From Methyloceanibacter sp. wino2 (GTDB lineage: Bacteria > Pseudomonadota > Alphaproteobacteria > Rhizobiales > Methyloligellaceae), in assembly GCF_003071365.1 (NCBI RefSeq), contig NZ_CP028960.1:124001-188000 (forward strand): 64,000 bases of DNA, in the 5' to 3' direction. The notes beneath the pieces were generated by a model. It was given only the letters and a program-made list of their open reading frames with translations. It ran no database searches and had not been told where the DNA came from. Position 1 is the first letter of the stretch. Each line of letters starts with the position of its first letter. The translations under genes were made by a program, and so were the position numbers. Positions 55,252-63,293 of this stretch are shown here, piece after piece.

Positions 55252-57735
55252 TCACTGCTTGTGTTTGTAAGCGACCGTCATCGTTTGGATAATCTGAGCA
55301 CCAGTCAGCTCGAAATGAACGAGTAAGTCTTTCACTTGTGCCTTGTCTTTGTAGGCCTTTCCGTTGCTCAGAGCGATTGCATATTTGCGCACAGTATCTT
55401 TGAACTTCTCTAGGCGATCTTCGTCTACGACGCGCATCTCAGGAAGCGGTGCGGCATCTTTCTGAAATGTCTTTGAGGGGTGAATGATGACCGGCACTCC
55501 GGTGCACGCGGGATCATAGGTATTCTTGAACCACGATACCGATCCGATTAGCTGATTGCAGTCAGCCTTAGAGATTTGAGGCGAGGTCGCACCGCTTTTG
55601 CATTCGATTATGAGGTAGCGCAGTTCTCCAAGTGCCCAAAGATTGTCGGGCCCCTTGCCAATTTCTTGCTCGGGCCGTTGTGATCCGAAGCCGAAGAACG
55701 CCCCTAGGTCGCGGACGGCTGCCTCGAACTCCTTGCTATTTTCATCTTCCCAGGTGAGTTCCTCCAGGATTCCATTCACCCAAACCAACAGGTCGTTTCC
55801 CTCAAGAAACTTGCTCATGTAGAGTGTAGCCGCTTGGGCTTGCCCAGCAGCCGGCGCCTCAAGTTTGGTATATCCAATTCCTGCTATGGGCTTAGTGAGA
55901 CGACGGTTCGCCTCGACGGCTGACAGTTGGATTTCCTGCGCCTTGGCAGGATCAAGGTGATGCATGTACTCAGCCAACTGCTGTTTGTAATAGGCTTTTG
56001 TTTCAGCTTGCGTCGCCGAATTGACCGCCTTTTGTGCGTGTTCGCACGCGGCCTTATAGTTCCCTGATCTTGCGGCATCGAAGGCCGCTCTGAGCTCTAC
56101 GATGGCTGGGTCGATATGTCCGTCCACGTCGTCCTGTGCATTTACAACAGCGCTTCGGCTGGTCTCCACCCAGTCCTTGTCCCGATCCAGGCAAAGATCA
56201 ACGATATCTTTCAGTTCTTTTATTGGCTTGCCACGCACCTGCTCTGTAACTTGCCTACCCAGGTCCAACTGCGCGCGGGTCGCGGGGGTGAACTTTGATC
56301 GCGCAGCCGGGAGATGGATACGATGAGTCAACTTGGCGCCTAGCAGAAGCACGGCGCAGTAGTCCTCGCTTGACCGAACGCCCCGCCCCATTCCCTGCTC
56401 AAGCCGCTGAACCTGACGGAGCAGTTGCACCTCCGTCCCGTCCAACGCCGCCATTTCTATCCTCTCAGCTAGGCCGTAGACCTCCGGCAATCCGTCAAGG
56501 ACTAGTACCTCGCAACTTTGATCTGGAAGGTCTATCCCATCATACTTGTTGATCAGCACGGTGAGGCCAACGTGGCCGGCGCGCATCTTCTCCACACCGG
56601 TGGCAATGTTATTGCTGTCGAGAACTTGCGCGGCCACATCCTTCCAGTACTTAGCTCGACGGCCAGAGGGTACAATCACCGCCACGTTCTTCTTCTTGGC
56701 CAATTTGACCGCGAGCGCCTTGACGTCATCGATCTCGATCTCTGGATTGATCTCTTGTGGGGCAAGTATCATCCTGTCGCCAATGTCACCCCCGCCTTTG
56801 GGTCTGACCGGATCGCTAACCTCGGTCGCGTCGGCCTGGAAATGGCTCACTAGAATGCCATCATCGGCAAGCGTCGCCGTCATATAGACGCGGCGCTTAG
56901 CGCCAGTGAAAGCCGGAATAGTGTCCACCGGCAGGTAGCGCGGCGCTATTTCGAGCTCCTTCCCTCCAAATATGCACTGGCACAGCGGCAACACACTTCC
57001 TATTAGTGGCCAAGCCCACTTGAACTCATCCTCATTCCTATGGGGATGGAGGATTCTCGCCACGTCGATTTGTCGATCCTTCCATGCCCAGAACGGAACG
57101 GCCATCAGTGCCCGTGGATCCCCGCTTTCGAGGTCTAAAAAGCCAATCAGAGATTGCGCCTTCAGGTCATCCCGAAACAGCTTCAGCAGTTCCTTGTAGG
57201 CAGGGTGTGTGGCCTCAAGACGAAGACTGAACTGCTTCGCGACTGTGGCAAGGCACGCGTGGGCGTCGTCTACGACAAGTGCGCCGATAGGAATCTTGAC
57301 TCCCTCATCGCCCACTCCAAAGACGGACTTTGCGTTGATCAGCTTCCACACGTTGACGACGAGGATTGCTTCGCCCTTAAGAAATGCTGGGTCGTTCTCG
57401 CTAGCCGTCGCGTTAATACCGAGGTCTTCAGCCTCCTCGAGCACCTGCTTTGTCAGATACTTGTCAGGAGTGACATAGACCGCAGGAGCGATCCCCTCAT
57501 TGAGCGAACTCTGCAAGGTTAGGAGGCCGACAAGGGTCTTGCCGGACCCGGTATTCATTTTGACAGTGTTGTTGCGTTGTTCGCGCTTCTTAAACCACGA
57601 ATCTAGAACGTCGGACTGCTCATCGTGTGGTCGTTTGAACCGAGGTTTTCGGTTCAAGGTCGAAAATATCTTTCTGGGCTCAAGCGGCTTCGTCGCCGAT
57701 ATGCCTTTTTGTAGCTTTCCGAAGTCAAGGATCAT
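55252..57735 (-). CDS. SF2 helicase fused to a PD-(D/E)XK-like nuclease domain, candidate defence protein
   Basis: 827 residues from ATG 57735, which has GGGAG 8 nt upstream; the frame is open to 57987. Helicase: Q-like 'RPHDEQSDVLDSWF', Walker A 'MNTGSGKT' (60-67), 'DDAH' box (156-159), 'MTATL' (285-289), motif VI 'QGMGRGVR' (447-454). A helical middle part (~530-620) follows. The C-terminus has 'GPDNLWALGELRYLIIECKSG', i.e. Asp697, Glu711, Lys713 spaced like PD-(D/E)XK nucleases. G+C is clearly lower than in flanking genes, suggesting transfer. It stands alone, 54 nt from convergent uvrA, with a phage-like leader upstream. A defence role is inference; widespread homologues are annotated only as DEAD/DEAH helicases. 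Confidence 0.85.
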   Translation of the reverse strand: MILDFGKLQKGISATKPLEPRKIFSTLNRKPRFKRPHDEQSDVLDSWFKKREQRNNTVKMNTGSGKTLVGLLTLQSSLNEGIAPAVYVTPDKYLTKQVLEEAEDLGINATASENDPAFLKGEAILVVNVWKLINAKSVFGVGDEGVKIPIGALVVDDAHACLATVAKQFSLRLEATHPAYKELLKLFRDDLKAQSLIGFLDLESGDPRALMAVPFWAWKDRQIDVARILHPHRNEDEFKWAWPLIGSVLPLCQCIFGGKELEIAPRYLPVDTIPAFTGAKRRVYMTATLADDGILVSHFQADATEVSDPVRPKGGGDIGDRMILAPQEINPEIEIDDVKALAVKLAKKKNVAVIVPSGRRAKYWKDVAAQVLDSNNIATGVEKMRAGHVGLTVLINKYDGIDLPDQSCEVLVLDGLPEVYGLAERIEMAALDGTEVQLLRQVQRLEQGMGRGVRSSEDYCAVLLLGAKLTHRIHLPAARSKFTPATRAQLDLGRQVTEQVRGKPIKELKDIVDLCLDRDKDWVETSRSAVVNAQDDVDGHIDPAIVELRAAFDAARSGNYKAACEHAQKAVNSATQAETKAYYKQQLAEYMHHLDPAKAQEIQLSAVEANRRLTKPIAGIGYTKLEAPAAGQAQAATLYMSKFLEGNDLLVWVNGILEELTWEDENSKEFEAAVRDLGAFFGFGSQRPEQEIGKGPDNLWALGELRYLIIECKSGATSPQISKADCNQLIGSVSWFKNTYDPACTGVPVIIHPSKTFQKDAAPLPEMRVVDEDRLEKFKDTVRKYAIALSNGKAYKDKAQVKDLLVHFELTGAQIIQTMTVAYKHKQ

Positions 57736-57974
57736 GTTCTCTACTCCCGCAACACCCGAAATGGTGGCGACCGGCAGATAATACAATATTTGCGAGTGCA
57801 ATTGTTCCCTTGGCGGCGATGTGGGGATGGTTATCCCCCTCCCCGAAACCTGCCGTAGACTGTCCTCATCCCTCGTTCGTGAGGACGCGAGCTGCAGACC
57901 GTCTGCTCTCGGGGCGTGGGACGCGGCGCCTGAGGAAGGTGCGGTAAAGAAGGGCTGGATGAGAGAAGGCCCGG

Positions 57975-58090
57975 AAGCCCGCATCATGCGTAACGGAACG
58001 GCCTCAGGGGTCCCTTACCTCCCGCCTTGGGCGGTGTCATCCAAGGTCCGGCTATGCGGGCTTGCTCTCTTGGGGCTTTGCCAAGAGGGC
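57975..58090 (-). ncRNA. C4-antisense-RNA-like element and its target site
   Basis: Read on the minus strand: hairpin 1 (58087-58067, stem CTCTTGG/CCAAGAG), an unpaired stretch containing AAGCCCGCAT (58063-58054), hairpin 2 (58046-58025, stem CCTTGG/CCAAGG). Seventy nucleotides later comes ATGCGGGCTT (57984-57975), the exact complement of the unpaired 10-mer. That target begins at an ATG in frame with the helicase. P1/P7 C4 RNA and P4 CI RNA act by such pairing inside their own operon. The layout fits; membership of the family is not proven. Confidence 0.45.
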
Positions 58091-58480
58091 TCATACCGAA
58101 CAGTACGAGATAAGCGGAGATGGGGGCTGCAATATCGCCGCGGCGTCGAGGCGAGCTTCGCTCGTTTGATTAGCGAGTGCGAAGCACTGTCCAAACGCCA
58201 TGCGGGGCGCCGGAAGGCTGCCCAACACAACAAAACGGACGGCGGCCGACCAGCGCCCCGCAGTCCCTTCGGGACTCCTCACTGCGTGAGGGCTGTTGTT
58301 TCGAGACGTAGAGAGTGTGTGGCAACTCGCGCCGGATGGCGGCGGGGGGTTTTTGCCTGCGCTCAAGTAGCCGCTAGGCGGTAGCGCACTAAAGAAGGCG
58401 TGCTCGGCCGCGTAACCGGGACTTAAGGCCTGTCTGGGCATATGGCGCGCAAACGTCCGTCCACGCACCAGCGCAAGCAC
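58091..58480 (-). CDS. Icd/Ash-like reading frame of a phage immunity region (doubtful CDS)
   Basis: 129 codons. The stretch 'CHTLSTSRNNSPHAVRSPEG' and 'SAGKNPPPPSGA' matches what I recall of enterobacterial proteins annotated as Icd-like cell-division inhibitors or Ash-family proteins of P4/P1-type elements. Composition is odd (Ser/Pro/Arg-rich) and two perfect hairpins (58262-58276, 58277-58291) lie inside, so conservation may reflect RNA structure instead of protein. Kept because it marks the region's origin. Confidence 0.3.
   Translation of the reverse strand: MLALVRGRTFARHMPRQALSPGYAAEHAFFSALPPSGYLSAGKNPPPPSGASCHTLSTSRNNSPHAVRSPEGTAGRWSAAVRFVVLGSLPAPRMAFGQCFALANQTSEARLDAAAILQPPSPLISYCSV
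58359..58389. repeat. Palindromic repeat, copy 1
   Basis: GCGCTCAAGTAGCCGCTAGG followed by CGGTAGCGCAC. Ends GCGCT/AGCGC are inverted, so it can fold into a hairpin. Two further copies lie at 60205 and 60245. Confidence 0.85.
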
Positions 58481-58500
58481 CAGCCAAGCACCAGCGCAAG
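58466..58500. repeat. Three short tandem repeats before the amidohydrolase gene
   Basis: GCACCAGCGCAA, GCACCAGCCAA, GCACCAGCGCAA in tandem, ending 15 nt before the ATG at 58516. They occupy the leader and could affect translation. Confidence 0.8.
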
Positions 58501-58515
58501 CATTAAGGCCGCCCC

Positions 58516-59478
58516 ATGCAGAAGATCGCCCTCGAAGAGCACTTCATCACGGAGCCGCTTCTGCCCTACCTGTTGCCGGCGATGCCGGCCGTCTCCGACG
58601 AGGGTCGAAAGCAGCTCCTGGGCAGTCTCACCGATTTCGGCGAGCAGCGGCTGAAAGCCATGGACGCGGCCGGCGTCGACATCGCCGTGCTGTCGGTCAC
58701 CGGGCCCGGCGTGCAGACCGAGCCGGACGCGAAGAAAGCCACGGCGCTGGCCGCCGGGGCCAATGACGCGCTCGCGGGCGAGATCCAGAAGAGGCCCACG
58801 CGCTATCGCGGTTTCGCCCATCTTGCCATGCAGGACGCGAAAGGGGCGGCAGACGAACTCGAGCGCTGCGTGAAGCAGCTTGGCTTCGCGGGCGCTCTCG
58901 TCAACGGCCATACCAACGGCGTCTATCTGGACGACCCCCGCTACGATCCGTTCTGGGAGCACCTGCAGGCGCTCGACGTGCCGCTCTATCTGCATCCGGC
59001 GGACAGCTTCAAAATGCCTTACGTGCTGCAAGGCTGCCCCGAGATGGACAAGCCCGTCTGGGAGTGGACCATCGAAACCTCGGCGCATTTCCTGCGCCTC
59101 GTCTTCGCCGGCGTGTTCGACCGCTTCCCCAAGCTCAAGATCGTGCTCGGCCATATGGGCGAGACGCTGCCTTACGTGCTGTGGCGGCTCGACAGCCGTT
59201 TCGCGCTGCTGGCAAATCCGCGTCCGCTGAAAGAGAAGCCGTCTACGTACCTTGCGCGCAATTTGTGGGTGACGACGGCGGGCCAGTGCGACGACGTTCC
59301 GCTGCTTGCGGCGCTATCGAGCCTCGGCCAGGACCGCGTGCTGTTCTCGGTCGACTATCCTTACGAGGACTCGGCGACGGCGGGAGGCTTTCTCGATCGG
59401 GCCGCGATCGACGACGCGGTGCGCGCCAAGGTCGCGCGGGAGAACGCCGCCGCGCTCATGAAGCTCTCTGGCGTCTAG
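58516..59478 (+). CDS. Amidohydrolase family 2 protein (resorcylate/dihydroxybenzoate decarboxylase-like)
   Basis: 320 residues, TIM barrel. Metal site candidates: Glu8 and His9 in 'ALEEHF', His160 in 'LYLHPAD', catalytic His213 in 'LGHMGE', Asp280 in 'LFSVDYPYED'. The order and 'LGHMGETLPYVLWRLDSR' match the ACMSD-type decarboxylase subgroup (gamma-resorcylate, 2,3-dihydroxybenzoate). Substrate is not determined. The start 'MQKIALEEHF' is canonical. The next gene, on the opposite strand, is a carbonic anhydrase. Confidence 0.88.
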   Translation: MQKIALEEHFITEPLLPYLLPAMPAVSDEGRKQLLGSLTDFGEQRLKAMDAAGVDIAVLSVTGPGVQTEPDAKKATALAAGANDALAGEIQKRPTRYRGFAHLAMQDAKGAADELERCVKQLGFAGALVNGHTNGVYLDDPRYDPFWEHLQALDVPLYLHPADSFKMPYVLQGCPEMDKPVWEWTIETSAHFLRLVFAGVFDRFPKLKIVLGHMGETLPYVLWRLDSRFALLANPRPLKEKPSTYLARNLWVTTAGQCDDVPLLAALSSLGQDRVLFSVDYPYEDSATAGGFLDRAAIDDAVRAKVARENAAALMKLSGV

Positions 59479-59489
59479 AGTCCAAAGGC

Positions 59490-60062
59490 CTAGCCGGCCG
59501 CCGTCGCCTCGGGCACTTCGACGAGCTGGCCGGAGCGCACATCGTAGATATAGCCGTAGACGGGCACGTCGGCTGGAACGAGCGGGTGGGCGCGGATGCG
59601 GCGCACGTCCTCGGCGACGCTCTTGGCCTGGTCGGCGATGGTGAGCCAGTCGATCGCCTCGCCGGCGTCCGAGCCGGGGCCCTGCCCCACGTCCTTCCAG
59701 CCGTCCGGGCCGATCTCGGCGGTGTCGAGGCTCTGGCGCAACAGGCCGCTCATGATCTCGTTGGTGAAGGTCTCCATGCCGCAATCGGTGTGGTGAACGA
59801 CGAACCATTCCTTCGTGCCGAGCAGCTTATGCGAGATGACGAGCGAGCGGATGGCATCGTCGCTGGCGCGTCCGCCAGCGTTGCGGATGACATGGGCGTC
59901 GCCCTCCGCGAGGCCTGCGAATTTCGCAGGGTCGAGACGCGCGTCCATGCAGGTGAGAATGGCGAAGCGGCGCGCGGGCGGCATCGCGAGGTTGGCTTTG
60001 TCTCCGAAACTTTTCGCGTAGGCCGCGTTGGCCGCAAGCACCTCGTCGTGCACCTTCGACAT
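59490..60062 (-). CDS. Beta-class carbonic anhydrase
   Basis: 190 residues. Zinc ligands Cys38 ('[10 protein letters not shown]', with Asp40-Arg42 dyad), His91 and Cys94 ('HHTDCGM') are in place. '[30 protein letters not shown]' is typical of the small beta-CA group. It interconverts CO2 and bicarbonate. Cytoplasmic. An RBS-like GGGAGG stands before ATG 60062. It is convergent with the decarboxylase-like gene. Confidence 0.93.
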   Translation of the reverse strand: MSKVHDEVLAANAAYAKSFGDKANLAMPPARRFAILTCMDARLDPAKFAGLAEGDAHVIRNAGGRASDDAIRSLVISHKLLGTKEWFVVHHTDCGMETFTNEIMSGLLRQSLDTAEIGPDGWKDVGQGPGSDAGEAIDWLTIADQAKSVAEDVRRIRAHPLVPADVPVYGYIYDVRSGQLVEVPEATAAG

Positions 60063-60204
60063 GTCGTGTCCTCCCTGAACTTACATCTTTGGTTTTGTTC
60101 CCCGGACTTTGACACAGCGCGCGCGGCTTCGCGAGTGGCGCATCCGGAGGACGTGGCGCCGCCTTTGAGCAGGCCGGGAGGCCGGGAGCGCAAGCAGGAA
60201 CTCT

Positions 60205-60234
60205 GCGCTCAAGTAGCCGCTAGGCCGGTAGCAC
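60205..60234. repeat. Palindromic repeat, copy 2
   Basis: GCGCTCAAGTAGCCGCTAGG followed by CCGGTAGCACC; same unit as copy 1 with a small insertion and a changed 3' end. Confidence 0.85.
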
Positions 60235-60244
60235 CAACAAGAGC

Positions 60245-60275
60245 GCGCTCAAGTAGCCGCTAGGCGATAGCGCAC
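60245..60275. repeat. Palindromic repeat, copy 3
   Basis: GCGCTCAAGTAGCCGCTAGG followed by CGATAGCGCAC, 40 nt after copy 2. It ends just before an A6 run and the stop of the next minus-strand gene, so on that strand it can act as a terminator hairpin followed upstream by T residues. Confidence 0.85.
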
Positions 60276-60291
60276 AAAAAATCCCCCGCCC

Positions 60292-60630
60292 CTACGGCGT
60301 GTCGGTGTTCGCGGGCGGCGTGGTTGGGGCGGCTTCCGGCATGGGCTCGGTGGCGGGCTCGGTGGCCGTCTCAGGCGCGGGTGCTGGTGCCGCCTCGGGT
60401 GCGGTTGCTGGAGCCGCTGCGGGCGTCTCTGCCGGCTCCGGCGCGGTCGCCTTGTGCACTTCCTCGCGTACCTCGTCGGCGACCTTGCCCGCAGACTGGC
60501 CGAGTTCTCCGCCCACATAGTTCCAATTGACGATGTCTTGGCTGCCCGGCTCGTCGCCCACATGATCGATGAGGAAGACGACCACGATGGTGAGGATGAT
60601 CCCGGTCAGGACACCGGATAGATATGGCAT
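60292..60630 (-). CDS. Membrane-anchored Ala/Pro/Glu-rich protein
   Basis: 112 residues from ATG 60630, with GGGAGAG 8 nt upstream. One membrane helix ('GVLTGIILTIVVVFLIDHVG', residues ~5-24). A short conserved-looking part ('SQDIVNWNYVGGELGQSAGKVADEVREEVHKA') is followed by a repetitive tail of Ala, Pro, Glu and Thr. Family not recognised; likely an envelope protein with a disordered tail. Confidence 0.65.
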   Translation of the reverse strand: MPYLSGVLTGIILTIVVVFLIDHVGDEPGSQDIVNWNYVGGELGQSAGKVADEVREEVHKATAPEPAETPAAAPATAPEAAPAPAPETATEPATEPMPEAAPTTPPANTDTP

Positions 60631-60829
60631 GACGCTCTCCCTGTTTTCGGCTCTCGGCTGGGCTGGGTTGCACTTAAGGCAAGCCCCCAAGGCAAACACC
60701 GTCCCGCCCACCGTGTTCCCGTTGAGCCCTTTTCGGGCTGGCGCGAGCATAGGCGCCCTGCATGTGAAATGCATGTCACGATCGCCTGCGGCGGCCCGCT
60801 TCCCCGGTCCGCATTTTCCGCGCAAGCCG

Positions 60830-60897
60830 CGCATTTTCCCACTTGCCAGCGGACGTTTTTGACCCACTATTTTCGGTTGCGCGGCGACGGGCCGCGT
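60830..60897 (+). promoter_or_regulatory. Promoter block, copy 1 of a duplicated ~68-bp sequence
   Basis: Contains TTGCCA (60843-60848), a 17-bp spacer and ACTATT, a sigma70-like arrangement, upstream of the small acidic protein gene at 60921. Nearly the same block recurs at 63818-63886 with the same 17-bp spacing (TTGCCA / ACTCTT). Confidence 0.6.
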
Positions 60898-60920
60898 CTC
60901 AAATCGAAGGAACGAAGAGA

Positions 60921-61145
60921 ATGCTCAAGCTCATTAGTGCGTTGATGTTTGGAACGGCGTTACTGCTTGGGTCCGCTTCCCTGTCGACCCCCTCTTTCGC
61001 TCAGGACGACATGGAAGAAGAGACCATGTCCGAGGAAGGGATGACCGACGAGGCACCGGCCGACGACATGATGGAAGGCGACGATATGATGGACGAGCCT
61101 CCGGCCGAGGCCGATCCGATGGAGGAAGCTGAAGAGGGCCAATGA
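60921..61145 (+). CDS. Small exported acidic Met-rich protein
   Basis: 74 residues from ATG 60921. Signal peptide 'LISALMFGTALLLGSASLSTPSFAQ'. The mature 47 residues are almost only Asp, Glu, Met, Pro and Ala ('MEEETMSEEGMTDEAPADDMMEGDDMMDEPPAE'), thus disordered and strongly negative; such tails may bind cations (inference). A terminator follows. No family recognised. Confidence 0.7.
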   Translation: MLKLISALMFGTALLLGSASLSTPSFAQDDMEEETMSEEGMTDEAPADDMMEGDDMMDEPPAEADPMEEAEEGQ

Positions 61146-61180
61146 GCCCACTGGTTTTCATTCGCGAATGAACACCTTGG

Positions 61181-61212
61181 GGCGCCGGCGAGAAAAAGCC
61201 GGCGCCTCTTTT
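61181..61212 (+). terminator. Rho-independent terminator
   Basis: 9-bp stem GGCGCCGGC / GCCGGCGCC, loop GAGAAAAA, then TCTTTT, 35 nt after the acidic protein gene. Confidence 0.88.
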
Positions 61213-61282
61213 GCGTCCTGCGCCGGTTGGTGACGGGCATCCGTTATGGATGCGGCGATGGCTCGGAGGCAGCCGCAAGCCG

Positions 61283-63028
61283 TCAGCGAAACACGCCGCT
61301 CAACCGCGTCTGGCGTACCGGCTGCCGCATGGTCCGAAACGCACCCGTCCGCGAACCGGTGCGGTGCGCGATGACGTCCGGGGCGCCGTCGAGCCGCATG
61401 TATTTCTGGACGTCCGTCGCAGGCACCGGACGGCCGAGCAGGAAGCCCTGGGCCTTGTCGCAGCCGATGCCGCGCACGCGCTCCAGCTGCGCCCGGGTCT
61501 CGACGCCTTCGGCGGTGACGCGCGCACCCAGCGCATGGCCGAGCTGTGTGACGGAGTCGAGAATGGCGTAGGCCTGGAGACTGTCGTCGGCCACAAACGT
61601 CCGGTCGATCTTGATCTCGTGGAATGGAAACTCGCGCAAATAGCCGAGCGACGCATAGCCGGATCCGAAGTCGTCCAGCGCTACCTTCACCCCGAGGGCG
61701 TGGATCTGCTCCAGGAGCCTGAAATTTTCCTCCGTACTCTGAAGCAGCACCGTCTCGGTGATCTCGAGGTAAAGCTGGTCGGGACGCAAACCGGACCGGC
61801 TGAGCGCGTCGGCGACCTTGAACGGAAGGCTGTGACGAAACTGCGCCGGCGAAAGGTTGATGGCGATCCCGACCTCCTGGGGCCAGGTTGCGGCCTCGGC
61901 ACAGGCCGCCTTCATCACCCAATCCCCGATGGCCGCGATCTGCCCGGTCTCCTCCGCGAGCGCAATGAATTCGGACGGCGGCACGAACCCGCGCTCCGGA
62001 TGTTGCCAGCGCAGAAGCGCTTCAAATCTGACAAGACGCCCGGACCGCACGTGGAAGATCGGCTGGTACTGGAGCTGGAGCTGCCCTGCATCGAGAGCGC
62101 GCGCCAAATCCGCCTTGAGCTCTTGCCGCTGTTTGGCGTGCTCGGCCATTTCGCGGTCGAAGAAGCGATAGCTGTTGCGCTCGCCCTTTGCGAAATACAG
62201 CGCCGTGTCCGAATTGCGGAGGAGTTCTTCCGTGCTCACCCCATCCTTCGGGACCATGGCAATGCCGATGCTAGCGCCAATCTCAACCTGACAGTCTTCG
62301 ATGTTGAATGGTGCACTGAGTGCCTCTACAAGGCCTGCCGCCAATCGCTCGAGATTGTCCGTCGACGTTGCATGACGCGTAACGAGCAGAAACTCGTCGC
62401 CGCCCAGGCGCGCAAGGATATCCACGTCATTGGCGAGACATTTAATCCGCGTTGCGACTGCTTTCAGGAGGGCATCGCCGAAGGGATGCCCGTAGCTATC
62501 GTTGACCTCCTTGAAGTGATCGAGGTCGATATAGAGCAGCGCCGCTTCTCGATTGTCCCGGCAAACCTCCTCAAGCAGAGCGTCCAATTTCTCGTGCGCA
62601 TACGTTCTATTGTATGTACCGGTGAGCGTGTCGTGCCGTGCAAGGTAGGTCAGTTGCTCCCGAATACGTCGCTTCTCCGTAACGTCCCGGAAGAACAGCG
62701 TGAGGGTCTCCTCGCTCGGATAGGCGTGAACCTCGAACCAGATCTGCATCGACTCCAGGTATTCTTCGAATACCACCGGCTTCTGGTGCTCGAGCGCCCA
62801 TATGTAGTTCTGATGAAACGGGCCACCGAACGCTTCGGGAAAGGCCTCCCAAAGGCTTCTTCCGATGCTGATGTCGCGGCCTTTCAGCAAGTCGATCGCT
62901 TGGCTGTTGCGGTAGAGAATACGCCACTCGTGATCGAGAACGGTTACACTGTCCGTCGTGCTCTCCAGCACGAATTCGCTTCGGCTTATTTCAAGCCCAT
63001 TGCGCGTAAAGCCGTTATTCGATGCCAT
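61283..63028 (-). CDS. PAS-GGDEF-EAL cyclic-di-GMP signalling protein
   Basis: 581 residues from ATG 63028 ('MASNNGFTRNG'); the frame runs 10 codons further. A PAS domain (~15-125, 'VLDHEWRILYRNSQAIDLL') is followed by GGDEF with intact 'RLGGDEFLLV' and 'TLTGTYNR', then EAL with 'FEALLRW', 'LYLEITETVLL', 'DDFGSGYASLGYL', 'KIDRTFV' and 'AEGVE'. Both catalytic motifs look intact, so it may make and break c-di-GMP. No membrane segment; cytosolic. Input unknown. Confidence 0.94.
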   Translation of the reverse strand: MASNNGFTRNGLEISRSEFVLESTTDSVTVLDHEWRILYRNSQAIDLLKGRDISIGRSLWEAFPEAFGGPFHQNYIWALEHQKPVVFEEYLESMQIWFEVHAYPSEETLTLFFRDVTEKRRIREQLTYLARHDTLTGTYNRTYAHEKLDALLEEVCRDNREAALLYIDLDHFKEVNDSYGHPFGDALLKAVATRIKCLANDVDILARLGGDEFLLVTRHATSTDNLERLAAGLVEALSAPFNIEDCQVEIGASIGIAMVPKDGVSTEELLRNSDTALYFAKGERNSYRFFDREMAEHAKQRQELKADLARALDAGQLQLQYQPIFHVRSGRLVRFEALLRWQHPERGFVPPSEFIALAEETGQIAAIGDWVMKAACAEAATWPQEVGIAINLSPAQFRHSLPFKVADALSRSGLRPDQLYLEITETVLLQSTEENFRLLEQIHALGVKVALDDFGSGYASLGYLREFPFHEIKIDRTFVADDSLQAYAILDSVTQLGHALGARVTAEGVETRAQLERVRGIGCDKAQGFLLGRPVPATDVQKYMRLDGAPDVIAHRTGSRTGAFRTMRQPVRQTRLSGVFR

Positions 63029-63293
63029 TCTCACAACTCCAGACGGGGCGCTCCGCAATTCTAGTAGAATTTTTTTCGCAGCTACAGGTCTATCTAACTA
63101 AACAGACTACAGATTAACAAACAGGGGGCGCCTCCGAGGCAGCTTGCGCCCCATCGTTAACCAGGTGTTAACGCTGCCGGGCCGGGCGCCGGCGAAGCCA
63201 TTGCTGTCGGCTGCGAGCTGCTCGGGCTAAAATCGGGGGCGGATGCCCCCTGCTCTGCCTTTGCGAGCGCCGCATAGCTACAAAGGAGCCGAA

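Noticed and set aside
58015-58233. 72-codon minus-strand frame overlapping the C4-like element
   Set aside because: Frame overlaps hairpins and the Icd/Ash-like frame; conservation here is better explained by RNA.
57821-58384. 187-codon plus-strand frame in the helicase leader
   Set aside because: Opposite the structured leader, low-complexity Arg-rich translation and no RBS.
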